Origin: Egibacteraceae bacterium
GTDB taxonomy: Bacteria > Actinomycetota > Nitriliruptoria > Euzebyales > Egibacteraceae
NCBI GenBank assembly: GCA_030446745.1
Contig: JAUJMS010000003.1
Location: 135,254-199,253, forward strand
Direction: 5' to 3'
Length of the DNA stretch: 64,000 nt
The translations under genes were made by a program, and so were the position numbers. Under the pieces are notes generated by a model. It did no database searches. It worked only from the letters and a program-made list of their open reading frames with translations, and was not told the origin of the DNA. Of this stretch, positions 26,095-34,275 are shown in pieces (within the stretch, counting starts at the first letter, position 1; every line of letters starts with the position of its first letter).

Positions 26095-26330
26095 AGCCGG
26101 CGACGGTGTCGTATCCCCGTCGGGCAGCGCCACGCCGGCGCGTGCGTGGTGGCTCGTTGGGGCGTAGCGCCCCCGAAACGCCAATGGTTCGAGCGTCACC
26201 CGTCGGGGGCGGCGGCGCGACGCCCGGCGGCTGCCGCCGCGCAGCGCGGGGTCGGTCTCGTCCTCGAAGTCGCCGATGAGCTTTTCGAGCAGGTCCTCTG
26301 CGAAGGAGACCGCCGGGCGCTGGCGGCCAC
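26095..26330 (-). pseudogene. Decayed partial copy of the adjacent CNNM/CBS gene C-terminus
   Basis: On the minus strand the translation includes LIGDFEDETDPALRGGSRR and HARAGVALPDGD, nearly the same as the C-terminal part of the gene at 26431-27732. At DNA level about 205 nt (26095-26300) align with about 26560-26755 with scattered substitutions and small indels, in the same orientation and about 455 nt apart. The copy has no start, no CBS domains and is frameshifted, so it is a dead partial tandem duplication. The stretch 25876-26430 holds no other gene I can support. Confidence 0.75.
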
Positions 26331-26430
26331 GATTTCGACGGCACGCATAGTTAGCGTTAGGAGCGCCACCTATCGTTGTCACCCATCAACACGTGCGTCA
26401 CTCGAAGGCCCTTGGCGACCGCCCCGTGGC

Positions 26431-27732
26431 TCAGCCGGTCCGCAGGGCCAGGTCGACGACGCGGGGGCCGTCCATGCGCACGACCTCCAGTGAGCCGCCG
26501 TCGACGGGGACGCGGTCGCCCTCGGTGGGGACGCGGCCGAGCGACGCCAGGACGTAGCCGGCGACGGTTTCGTAGTCGCCGTCGGGCAGCGCCACGCCGG
26601 CGCGTGCGTGGAGCTCGTCGGGGCGTAGCGCCCCGGGAACGAGCAGCGTCCCGTCGGGGCGGCGGCGCAACGCCCGGCGGCTGCCGCCGCGCAGCGCGGG
26701 GTCGGTCTCGTCCTCGAAGTCGCCGATGAGCTCTTCGAGCAGGTCTTCCAGGGCGACCAGCCCGCTGACCGAGCCGTACTCGTCGACGACGATCGCGACG
26801 TGGGCGCGGTGCTTGCGCATGTCGAGCATGAGGTCTTCGATCGGCCGGGACTCGACCGTGACGAACGCCGGCCGGGCCAGCGTCGCCGCTGTCGTGCGGG
26901 CGCGCTGCGACGGCTCGAGGCGCAGCACGTCCTTGACGTGCAGGACGCCGCGGACGTGATCGAGGTCGCCTTCGTAGACCGGCAGGCGTGAGCGCCCCGT
27001 CGTGCTCGCGACGCGCTCGATTTCGTCGACGGTCGCGTCCGCCGCGACCGCGACGACGTCGCGCCGCGGGACCATCGCGGCCTCGGCGTCAAGGCCGGAC
27101 AGGTCCAGCGCCCGCGACAGCAGGCCGTGCTGCTCCGCGCCGAGCGTGCCCGAGCGGGCGGACTCCTCGACGAGCAGCAGCAGGTCCGCCGGGGCGTGCG
27201 CGGTGGCGAGCTCCTCCTGCGGCTCGACACCGCAGAGGCGGACGACCCCGTTCGCCATCGCGTTCAGCGCGCGGATCGCGGGGCGGACCAGCAGGGCAAA
27301 GGCGCGGAAGGGTCGCGCGAGCGCCAGGGCGGAGCGCTCCGGGTTCGCGATCGCCCACGACTTGGGCGCCATCTCGCCGACGACCATGTGCAGGAACACG
27401 ACGATTGACAGCGCCACGGTGAACGCGATCGCGTGGCGCAATGCGGACGGGATGCCGACGCCTTCGAACACCACCTCCAGGCCGGCGGCGAGCGCGGGCT
27501 CCGCGACGGCGCCGAGGCCCAGCGACGCCATGGTGATTCCCAGCTGCGCCCCGGCGAGCATCAGCGACAGCTCGCGGATGCCCGCCAGCGCCTGCGTCGC
27601 GCGGCCGTCCCCTTCGGCGGCGAGCTGCTCGATGCGGCTGCGTCGCGACGCCAGCAGCGCGAACTCGGCCGCCACGAAGAACGCGTTCGCGCCGAGCAGC
27701 ACGACCGCGGCGAGCAGCGCCCCCGCGCTCAT
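26431..27732 (-). CDS. CNNM/CorC-HlyC-type membrane protein with CBS domains (second of pair)
   Basis: A 433-residue protein. The N-terminal DUF21/CNNM transmembrane domain (residues 1 to about 190, starting ALLAAVVLLGANAFFVAAEF, with helix region containing LAGAQLGITMASLG) is followed by two CBS domains (VPRRDVVAVAADATVDE, VVDEYGSVSGLVALEDLLE) and a C-terminal CorC/HlyC domain with ALPDGDYETVAGYVLASLG. The family is linked to Mg/Co homeostasis and was historically called hemolysin-like. The start is the ATG complementary to 27730-27732; the open frame continues upstream but overlaps the neighbour. ATGA overlap with the upstream paralogue. Confidence 0.88.
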   Translation of the reverse strand: MSAGALLAAVVLLGANAFFVAAEFALLASRRSRIEQLAAEGDGRATQALAGIRELSLMLAGAQLGITMASLGLGAVAEPALAAGLEVVFEGVGIPSALRHAIAFTVALSIVVFLHMVVGEMAPKSWAIANPERSALALARPFRAFALLVRPAIRALNAMANGVVRLCGVEPQEELATAHAPADLLLLVEESARSGTLGAEQHGLLSRALDLSGLDAEAAMVPRRDVVAVAADATVDEIERVASTTGRSRLPVYEGDLDHVRGVLHVKDVLRLEPSQRARTTAATLARPAFVTVESRPIEDLMLDMRKHRAHVAIVVDEYGSVSGLVALEDLLEELIGDFEDETDPALRGGSRRALRRRPDGTLLVPGALRPDELHARAGVALPDGDYETVAGYVLASLGRVPTEGDRVPVDGGSLEVVRMDGPRVVDLALRTG

Positions 27733-29063
27733 GGCGCCGCCGGGTCGGTCGGCGCGGCCGCCGGTTGCTGGGGCGTCACGACGAGGCGGACACGGTCGAC
27801 AGCCAGGCCGCTCATCGCCTCGACGTGCAGCGTCGCCCCTGGCACGGCGACGCTGTCGCCGGTCTGCGGCACCCGGCCGAGCAGCGCCATCACGAGGCCG
27901 CCGACGGTGTCGTAGTCGCCTTCCGGCAGCGCGACGTCCGTGTCGCGGACCGTCTCGTCGACGCGCCACGACCCGGGCAGTCGGAACGTCCCGGCGGCCA
28001 GCCGCTGCACCCCCGGCTCAGCCGGGTCGTACTCGTCTTGGATGTTGCCGACGAGCTCCTCGACGATGTCCTCGAGCGTGACGATGCCGGCCGTGCCGCC
28101 GTACTCGTCGACGACGATGGCGAGCTGGCTGCGGGCGTCGCGTAGCTCGCCGAGCAGCGGACCGAGCAGCGCCGACTCCGGCACGGCGAGCACGGGCTTG
28201 AGCAGCGATCGCACCGGCGTGCGGTCACGCGCGTCGACCGGCACGGCGAGCACGTCCTTCGCCTGCACGACGCCGGCGATGTCGTCGAGCCCGTCGTCTC
28301 CGACGGCGGGGAAGCGCGAGTGGCCGGTCTCGATGGCGAGGCGACGCAGGTCGGCGCAGGTGGCGTCGGCGGGCAGCGACGCGACCTGAGGTCGCGGCAC
28401 CATCGCGTCGGCGGCGCGCAGTTCGCGGAACTCCAGCGCCCGGCGCAGCAGGGCGGCGGTGCCCTCGTTCAGGGAGCCCTCGCGGCTGGACTCGGAGATG
28501 ATCAGCTCGAGCTCCTCGGCGGAGACGCCGGCTTTCAGCTCGTCGACCGGCTCGATCCCGACGCTGCGGACGAGTCGGTTCGCAGCGCGGTCGAACACGC
28601 TGATCACCGGCCCGGCGACGCGGTTGTACAGGTGTGTGCCGCGCGCGAGGAGGAGCGCGAAGCGTTCGGGCTCGGCAATGGCGAGGTTCTTGGGCCCCAG
28701 TTCGCCGAGCACCATCTGCGCGGCCGTCGCGAGGACGAAGCCGACGCTGACCGCGACGCCGAAGGCGGCGCCCTCAGGCAGCCCGGCCAGTCGCAGCACC
28801 GGCGTCAACGCGCGGCCGAACGTCGGCTCGGCGATGAAGCCGACGACCAGGGACGTGACGGTGATGCCGAGCTGTGCCCCGGACAGGACGAACGACAGTT
28901 GGCCAAGGACGTCGAGCGCGCGCGCCGCCCGCCGGTCGCCCTGGTCGGCGAGCTCCTCGAGCCGTCCACGCCGGGCCGCGACGAAGGCGAACTCGCCTGC
29001 CACGAACCAGCCGTTGGCCAGGATGAGTGCCAGCACGGCAACGAGGCCGAGCGCGACGAGCAT
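27729..29063 (-). CDS. CNNM/CorC-HlyC-type membrane protein with CBS domains (first of pair)
   Basis: A 444-residue paralogue of the next gene with the same architecture: DUF21/CNNM membrane domain (LALILANGWFVAGEFAFV, LSGAQLGITVTSLVVG, MVLGELGPKNLAIAEPE), CBS pair (VPRPQVASLPADATCAD, VVDEYGGTAGIVTLEDIVE) and C-terminal CorC domain (LPEGDYDTVGGLVMALLG). Such tandem pairs are common in actinobacteria (compare Rv1841c/Rv1842c) and may form heteromers. Ends with a Pro/Ala-rich tail. It is downstream of the VanW gene, 34 nt away on the same strand. Confidence 0.88.
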   Translation of the reverse strand: MLVALGLVAVLALILANGWFVAGEFAFVAARRGRLEELADQGDRRAARALDVLGQLSFVLSGAQLGITVTSLVVGFIAEPTFGRALTPVLRLAGLPEGAAFGVAVSVGFVLATAAQMVLGELGPKNLAIAEPERFALLLARGTHLYNRVAGPVISVFDRAANRLVRSVGIEPVDELKAGVSAEELELIISESSREGSLNEGTAALLRRALEFRELRAADAMVPRPQVASLPADATCADLRRLAIETGHSRFPAVGDDGLDDIAGVVQAKDVLAVPVDARDRTPVRSLLKPVLAVPESALLGPLLGELRDARSQLAIVVDEYGGTAGIVTLEDIVEELVGNIQDEYDPAEPGVQRLAAGTFRLPGSWRVDETVRDTDVALPEGDYDTVGGLVMALLGRVPQTGDSVAVPGATLHVEAMSGLAVDRVRLVVTPQQPAAAPTDPAAP

Positions 29064-29097
29064 CTACCCGCGGTCCGCGATGGCGTCGATGTCGGGT

Positions 29098-30879
29098 TCA
29101 GCCACCGCGGCGGTTGCGCTCGATGATGCGCGGCTGCGGCAGATACCGCGTGAAGATCTCCTCGCGGTCCCTGTGCCCGTCGGGGAAGCGCAGCGTGCGG
29201 GTGACCGTCACGTCGAAGCCCGGCACCTTCTCCTGGACCACGACACGCGCTCCCCGGGGCAGGTCGTTGTTCTCTTTGTACTGCGTCTCGCCGTCGGTGA
29301 CGTTCGTGCGGGGGCTGGTCTTCGACGACACGTCGACCCAGCGCTTGCCCCACACCGTGACGGTGACCGAGGTGTCGGTGTAGTCGGTCTCGAGCAGCAT
29401 CCCGTGCGGCGACGAGTTGGTGATCTGCAGGTCCACGGTCGGGAAGTTCAGCGTCGCCTCCCGACCCTCCGGGTAACGGCTGATGTAGTACGAGTGGCGC
29501 TGGTGCTGCGGGATCGCGTAGCCACCGAAGTAGGCCGCGTTGTACAGCGTCGTCGCGAACTGGCTGACCCCGCCGCCGACCTCATCGACGAACTTGCCGT
29601 CCTGGATCGCCCCGCCGGCCACGAAGCCCTTCGCCCGCGTGCGCCGGCCGACGAAGTCGTTGACCGAGAACGTCTCGCCGGGCTCGATGACGACCCCGTC
29701 GACGATGTCGGCGATGCGGTGGATGTTCTTGACGCGCGTCATGCAGCACGGGTGCTCGGTCGTGAAGCTCGACACCGGCTCGACGATGCGCAAGGCGCGG
29801 GCCTCGGCGGTCGTCAGCTCCGGCTCGACCACATCGCCGGCGAGCTGGGTGCTGCGCAGCCCGTCGCCGGTGGCGACCTCGCGAAGCTGTGCCGCCGCCG
29901 CCTTCGCGTCGTAGCGGAAACCGTTGCTGCCCGCCACGATCGCGACCCGCCGTCCGCGCACCTCGACGCGGGCCGACACCGGCTCGCGCTCGAATGCGGC
30001 GATCGTGGAGGCGCCGATCACCTCGGTGAGCCGCTGCGCGTCCACGCGCAGGCGCACGCGCGGGTCGCGGCCACCGCGAACGACGCGGCTCGACAGCAGG
30101 CCCGCGATCTCGTCGGGTGTCAGGGTCACCACGCGACCGTTGCGCGACAGGGTTACGGGGCCGGACACGGCGCGGCGGGCGCGCCGCACGGCTGCCGCGA
30201 CGTCGGCCGCGGTGGTCACCGGATCGACGGGCTCGGTCGCGACCGGGATCTCCCCACCGCCGGCCAGCGCCGCGGCCCGCCCCGCGTCGCGCAGCGGTCC
30301 CGGCAACACGCGGGCGCCCGACCGTGGCCGGACGGGGAGCACATCGGCGCCGTCGAAGCGCACGCCGCCCTCGCGTGGCGAGGCGGACAGCGCGCGCGCG
30401 GTCGTCTCGGCCCAGCGTTCGAGCGGCTCGGCGTCGACGCGCTCGACGAGCATGACCGGCGTCGCCTCGCGGAATGCCCGCAGGTGGTCGGTCAGTGCGG
30501 TCACCGGGTTGGACTGCCGTCCGGGTGCCAGCGCCGCGGCGACAGTGGCGTCGATGTCGACGGCGTAGCCGAGCTCCGCCGCGCGCGCGGTCACGACGTC
30601 GTCGCCGCGGACCGCCCGGACGCGCGCGCGGCCGTTGCGGCGTTCGACACGTTCCAGCGAGGCGCGCAGCTGCTGTTCGGAGCTTCCGCCGACGGGCATC
30701 CCGTCGACGCTGACGCCGGGCAGCACACCGGCGCGGGCGGCACGCAGGCCCACGAGCGTGCCGGCCGCCACCACGATGACCGCCACGATGGCGACCACGC
30801 CCAGGCGCAGCAGCGACCACGCACGCCGGGCGGTGGAGGGCGGACTCGTGCCGGCATGCCGGGTCGTGAAGGTCGTCAT
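29098..30879 (-). CDS. VanW family protein with N-terminal membrane anchor
   Basis: A 593-residue envelope protein. A single transmembrane segment lies at about residues 24-46 (LGVVAIVAVIVVAAGTLVG); residues about 60-330 contain two putative peptidoglycan-binding (YoaR-like) regions; residues about 375-510 are the VanW domain with FTTEHPCCMTRVKNIH, GETFSVNDFVG, DEVGGGVSQFATTLYNA and HSYYISRYPEG. The final part (VVQEKVPGFDVTVTRTLRF) resembles a G5-like module. VanW proteins are associated with cell-wall processes; biochemical function is not established. The start ATG lies next to a 167-nt gap shared with the divergent M23 peptidase gene. Confidence 0.88.
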   Translation of the reverse strand: MTTFTTRHAGTSPPSTARRAWSLLRLGVVAIVAVIVVAAGTLVGLRAARAGVLPGVSVDGMPVGGSSEQQLRASLERVERRNGRARVRAVRGDDVVTARAAELGYAVDIDATVAAALAPGRQSNPVTALTDHLRAFREATPVMLVERVDAEPLERWAETTARALSASPREGGVRFDGADVLPVRPRSGARVLPGPLRDAGRAAALAGGGEIPVATEPVDPVTTAADVAAAVRRARRAVSGPVTLSRNGRVVTLTPDEIAGLLSSRVVRGGRDPRVRLRVDAQRLTEVIGASTIAAFEREPVSARVEVRGRRVAIVAGSNGFRYDAKAAAAQLREVATGDGLRSTQLAGDVVEPELTTAEARALRIVEPVSSFTTEHPCCMTRVKNIHRIADIVDGVVIEPGETFSVNDFVGRRTRAKGFVAGGAIQDGKFVDEVGGGVSQFATTLYNAAYFGGYAIPQHQRHSYYISRYPEGREATLNFPTVDLQITNSSPHGMLLETDYTDTSVTVTVWGKRWVDVSSKTSPRTNVTDGETQYKENNDLPRGARVVVQEKVPGFDVTVTRTLRFPDGHRDREEIFTRYLPQPRIIERNRRGG

Positions 30880-30951
30880 GGCCCGGCGCCAGGCTAGCAG
30901 TCAGGCACGCGAGCCCTGAGAGGCTGGTGGGCGCAGCCCAGACCGGGGTCT

Positions 30952-30980
30952 TTGACCTCTCCGGCGCGGGGGGCTAGGGT
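30952..30980 (+). promoter_or_regulatory. Sigma-70-type promoter of the M23 peptidase gene
   Basis: TTGACC (30952-30957) and TAGGGT (30975-30980) are separated by exactly 17 bp, close to the actinobacterial SigA consensus. Transcription would begin near 30987, giving a 5' leader of about 60 nt that contains the hairpin at 31002-31030. Confidence 0.65.
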
Positions 30981-31001
30981 GACTGCGAACTTCCCCGGTT
31001 C

Positions 31002-31030
31002 ACTGCGGACCCCTTCGTGGGGTCCGCAGT
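31002..31030 (+). promoter_or_regulatory. Perfect 12-bp stem-loop in the 5' leader of the M23 peptidase gene
   Basis: Arms 31002-31013 and 31019-31030 are perfectly complementary with a 5-nt loop TTCGT; the structure ends 9 nt before the Shine-Dalgarno GGAG of ATG 31047. There is no T-tract, so a role in RNA stability or translation control is more likely than termination. It does not match a riboswitch class I can recognise. Confidence 0.6.
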
Positions 31031-31046
31031 CTGTGCACGGAGTTCT

Positions 31047-32368
31047 ATGCTTGCGTTGAGCTGTTTGCGCGGGCGGGGCCTGGCTCTGCTCGCGGTCGTG
31101 GTCGCGATGGTGGCGGCGCTGTCGGGAACCGCCGCTGCGGGGTCGACCGACGAGGCGCGTCTCGAGGCGGCCCAGGCGCGTCTGGAACAGGTGCGCGCGG
31201 AGATGAAAGACGCCGCCGCGCGCCAGTCGCGTGACGCCGCGTCGCTCGAGCAAGCCGAGGCGGATCTCGCCGTCGTGAACGCCGCGGTGGCGGCCGCCGA
31301 GCAGGCCGTCGCGCGTCAGGAGCGGGCGGTGGCCGCCGCCGCCGAGCGGCTCGTCGCCCTGGAGCGCAGCGCCGCCGCCCAGGACCAGGCGATGTCGGAG
31401 CGCGCCGTCGCGCTGTACAAGCAGGGGTCGACCACCCGTTTCGCATCCATTCTCAGCGCCGACACCCCGCAGGACGCGTTGCGGCGGACCGCTGTCGTCG
31501 ACGCCGCCAGTCGTGCCGACCGGCGGTCGTTCGAACGGGTGACGATCACCCAGACCGCGGTTGGCGCGCAGCGCCGCCAGCTCGCCCTGGAGCGTGAGTC
31601 GCTCGCGCGCGTGGTGGAACGGCAACGCCAGATCGCCGCCGCTGCCGAAGACGTGCGCAACGACCGCGCCGTCGTCTTCGCCGAGAGCAGCCAGCAGCTC
31701 GACGGCCTCGCGGCTGAGGAGTCCCACCTCGAGGCCGAGAGCGCGCAGCTCGCGGCGATCGCCCGCCGCGCGGCCCGGGCCGCGGCCGCATCGCGTGCAC
31801 GCGAGGCGGCCGCCGCCGCCGCCGCGCAGGCCGCCGAAGAGCAGGCGGCAGCGGCCGCCGCCGCGGAGGCCGCCGCCGCCGCCGCGGCGGCGCGGCCGCC
31901 GCGGAGGCCGCAGCCGCGCCGCTGATCCGCCCCCGCGCCGGCTCCGCCGCCCCCGCCGGCGCCACCACCACCGCCCCCGCACCGGCGCCGGCCGTCGCCT
32001 CGAGCGGGTGGACGTGGCCGGCGAGTGGACCGGTCACCAGCGAGTACGGCTACCGCTGGGGCCGCCTGCATGCCGGGCTGGACGTCGGCGCGCCAGAGGG
32101 CGCCCCGGTCGTCGCGGCCGCCGCCGGGACGGTCAGCTACGCCGGCTCGATGGGTGGCTACGGCAACCTCGTGCTCATCACGCACGACGGCGGCGTCGTC
32201 ACGGCGTACGCGCACCAGAGCGAAATCCTCGTCAACGCCGGCAGCGCAGTGGACGGCGGCGACCAAATCGGCCGCGTCGGCTCCACGGGCAACTCGACCG
32301 GCCCGCACCTGCACTTCGAGGTGCGCGTCGGCGGTTCGCCGCGCGACCCGCGCGGTTACCTGCCGTAA
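31047..32368 (+). pseudogene. Secreted coiled-coil M23 peptidase (murein hydrolase), one frameshift in this sequence
   Basis: An EnvC/NlpD-like protein: signal peptide (LALLAVVVAMVAALSGTAAAG), about 240 residues of coiled coil (EARLEAAQARLEQVRAEM onward), an Ala/Pro-rich linker, then an M23 LytM domain with SEYGYRWGRLHAGLDVG (HxxxD zinc ligands), ITHDGGVVTAYAH and the final HLHF. The coiled coil is in one frame to TGA 31925; the linker and peptidase continue in the frame one base earlier from about 31890, inside a long run of GCC/GCG Ala codons. A one-base indel in this run restores a protein of about 440 residues. It cleaves peptidoglycan cross-bridges outside the cell. ATG 31047 has GGAG upstream. 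Confidence 0.82.
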
Positions 32369-32387
32369 GGGACAGCCGGGGCGGCGG

Positions 32388-33725
32388 CTACTCGAAGGTG
32401 GCGTCGGGTCCTACGACGAGTACCAGCGGCGGGCCGCTGTCGACCTGCTCGACGGCCGCCCCGCCGGGCGTGCGCTGCGCGAGGTAGCGGGCGGCGGCCT
32501 CGTTGCCGCGGGTGAAGCGCACGACGGTCCGCTCCACCGGGGCGGCGTTGCCGATGGCCGTCACGGTGAAGCCCTCGTCTTCCAAGACGTCGCGCGCCCG
32601 CGCCGCGAGGCCGGGAGTCGCGGTGGCGTTGTTGACCTCGAGCGAGATGTCGGCCGGCGACAGCTCGGCGTCGCCGGCGGTGCGCAGCACGGAACCGTCG
32701 CGGAACGAAGCGAACAGCGGCCGTGCGGCCGACTCGTCCAGCGCGAGCACCGACGCGCCACCAATCGTCGCCGGCATCGCGGGCACCACGTGGGTCGCGA
32801 CGCCGGTGTCACCGATGGCGGCGCCGGCGCGCGCGAGTCGGGCGAGGTCGAGCGCGCCGAGACCCTCGTCGACGGTCAGCGCGCCGGCGGTCGCGTTGGC
32901 CGTCGCGAACAGCCGTGGGACGTCGACGATCGTGCGCGGCTGCGCGACGCGGCGCGCAAGGGCTTTGAGGAAGCGCTGCTGGCGGCCGATGCGCCCGAGG
33001 TCGTCGTCGATGTTGCGCACACGCACGTAGCCCAGCGACTCCTTGCCGTCCAACCGCTGACAGCCGGCCGGCAGGTCGATGTGGGCGTCGGCGTCCGCGA
33101 TCGGATCGCGCAGGCACAGCCGCACGCCGCCGACCGCCTCGACGATGTTGCGGAAGCCGAGGAAGTCGACCTCGACGAAGTGGTTGATCGGGATGCCGGA
33201 GACGCCGGTCACCGTTGCGACGAGACACGACGGGCCGCCCGCGCCGTAGGCCGCGTTGATGCGCCCGGTCGTGCCGTCGCAGCGCTCGACCAGCAGGTCG
33301 CGGGGAAACGACAGCATCGCCACGCGCGGCCCGTCGACGGTGAGCAGCAGGATCGTGTCGGTGCGGGCCCCGTCGGCGTTGCCGGTTCCCAGCTCGCGCC
33401 GTTGTTGGCGGGTGAGCTGCTCGCGGCTGTCGGAGCCGACGACGAGCACGTTCATCCGGCCGTCGGCTGGCTCGAGGTTGTCGACCGCGACCCGTGACTC
33501 CTGCGCCGTCCCCGTTACCGCAGGGGCGCGGGGCGGCCCGGCGTTGCCGCGCCGGGCGACGGGGGCGACGAGGGCGGCCCCGGGCCGCGCCCGCCGCCAC
33601 GCCGACCTCGCGCGTCCTCGCGCCGGCGGCCCGAAGCGCTCGTCGCCGGGGTCGGCAGCCGGCACCGCCGGTGGCCTACCGCCGCCGCGCAGCGCTGGAC
33701 CGAAGTCGTCGTCGCCGTCAGTCAC
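32388..33725 (-). CDS. LytR-CpsA-Psr (LCP) family protein with LytR C-terminal domain
   Basis: A 445-residue protein. The LCP domain (residues about 85-245) shows NVLVVGSDSRE, ARTDTILLLTVD, MLSFPRDLLV, NHFVEVDFLGF and the conserved arginines in LGYVRVRNIDDDLGRIGRQQ; residues about 345-440 are a LytR_C domain (ISLEVNNATATPGLAARA). LCP enzymes transfer glycans such as arabinogalactan or teichoic-type polymers from lipid carriers to peptidoglycan. The N-terminal 80 residues are charged and Pro-rich but show no convincing transmembrane helix, which this family needs; paired indels near 33540-33600 may have scrambled it. It converges with the M23 peptidase gene. Confidence 0.86.
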   Translation of the reverse strand: MTDGDDDFGPALRGGGRPPAVPAADPGDERFGPPARGRARSAWRRARPGAALVAPVARRGNAGPPRAPAVTGTAQESRVAVDNLEPADGRMNVLVVGSDSREQLTRQQRRELGTGNADGARTDTILLLTVDGPRVAMLSFPRDLLVERCDGTTGRINAAYGAGGPSCLVATVTGVSGIPINHFVEVDFLGFRNIVEAVGGVRLCLRDPIADADAHIDLPAGCQRLDGKESLGYVRVRNIDDDLGRIGRQQRFLKALARRVAQPRTIVDVPRLFATANATAGALTVDEGLGALDLARLARAGAAIGDTGVATHVVPAMPATIGGASVLALDESAARPLFASFRDGSVLRTAGDAELSPADISLEVNNATATPGLAARARDVLEDEGFTVTAIGNAAPVERTVVRFTRGNEAAARYLAQRTPGGAAVEQVDSGPPLVLVVGPDATFE

Positions 33726-33876
33726 TCATCCCTCGCTTCGCTGCCCGCCTCCCGGATGCCACGGTGCCACACGTCGGGTCCGGTCCGGGTGCACCGACGG
33801 ACGTGCAGCTCGCACCGCGGGTTGCGGCGGCGACGCCGTCGGGTACGGTCGCGCCAGCGTCGGGAGAAGGAGCCGT

Positions 33877-34197
33877 GTGGCAGGCGACCTCGGGATCGGG
33901 CTCGGCGCCGCTGCGCTCATCGTCGGCTTCCCTGTGCTCCTGCTGGGCTTTTTGTGGTTCATGGGGTGGCTCGAGTCGTGGATGCTCGCGCCCGACGAGC
34001 GCGCCGCAGCGGTCAGCCGGCTGCTCGAGCAGGTCGACGAGGCGGAAGAGCTCGAGCGCGCCGTCGCGTTGCTCATGGCGGAGGTCGCCGACCGTCCGGG
34101 CGGTCGCACCTCGCGTGCCGACGCGACCGGCCGCACCCCACTGAGCCGGCGTCGCGCCGTGCGCCTCGCCGGCCTGCGGCGCGCTGCCCGTCGCTGA
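33877..34197 (+). CDS. Small single-pass membrane protein, hypothetical
   Basis: A 106-residue protein with one strong hydrophobic segment near the N-terminus (ALIVGFPVLLLGFLWFMGW) followed by a charged helical region (AAVSRLLEQVDEAEELERAVALLMAEV) and a basic tail ending RRAARR. It is not recognised. GTG 33877 is chosen because GGAGAAGGAG sits 5-6 nt upstream and a TACGGT -10-like element lies at 33844-33849. It precedes lgt by 78 nt on the same strand. Confidence 0.6.
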   Translation: MAGDLGIGLGAAALIVGFPVLLLGFLWFMGWLESWMLAPDERAAAVSRLLEQVDEAEELERAVALLMAEVADRPGGRTSRADATGRTPLSRRRAVRLAGLRRAARR

Positions 34198-34275
34198 CGG
34201 CGGTGACGGCCGCCCTCATAGACTCGCCGAGCTGCTCGCCGCGTCGGGTTGCGTCCGCGAAAAGAAAGGTGTGCG

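Noticed and set aside
28459-30897. An 812-codon plus-strand open frame opposite the CBS and VanW genes
   Set aside because: No domain or hydrophobic pattern; mirrors the codons of the real minus-strand genes.
30890-31046. A ydaO/c-di-AMP riboswitch before the M23 peptidase gene
   Set aside because: The leader is only about 60 nt and lacks the conserved core; only a simple hairpin is present.
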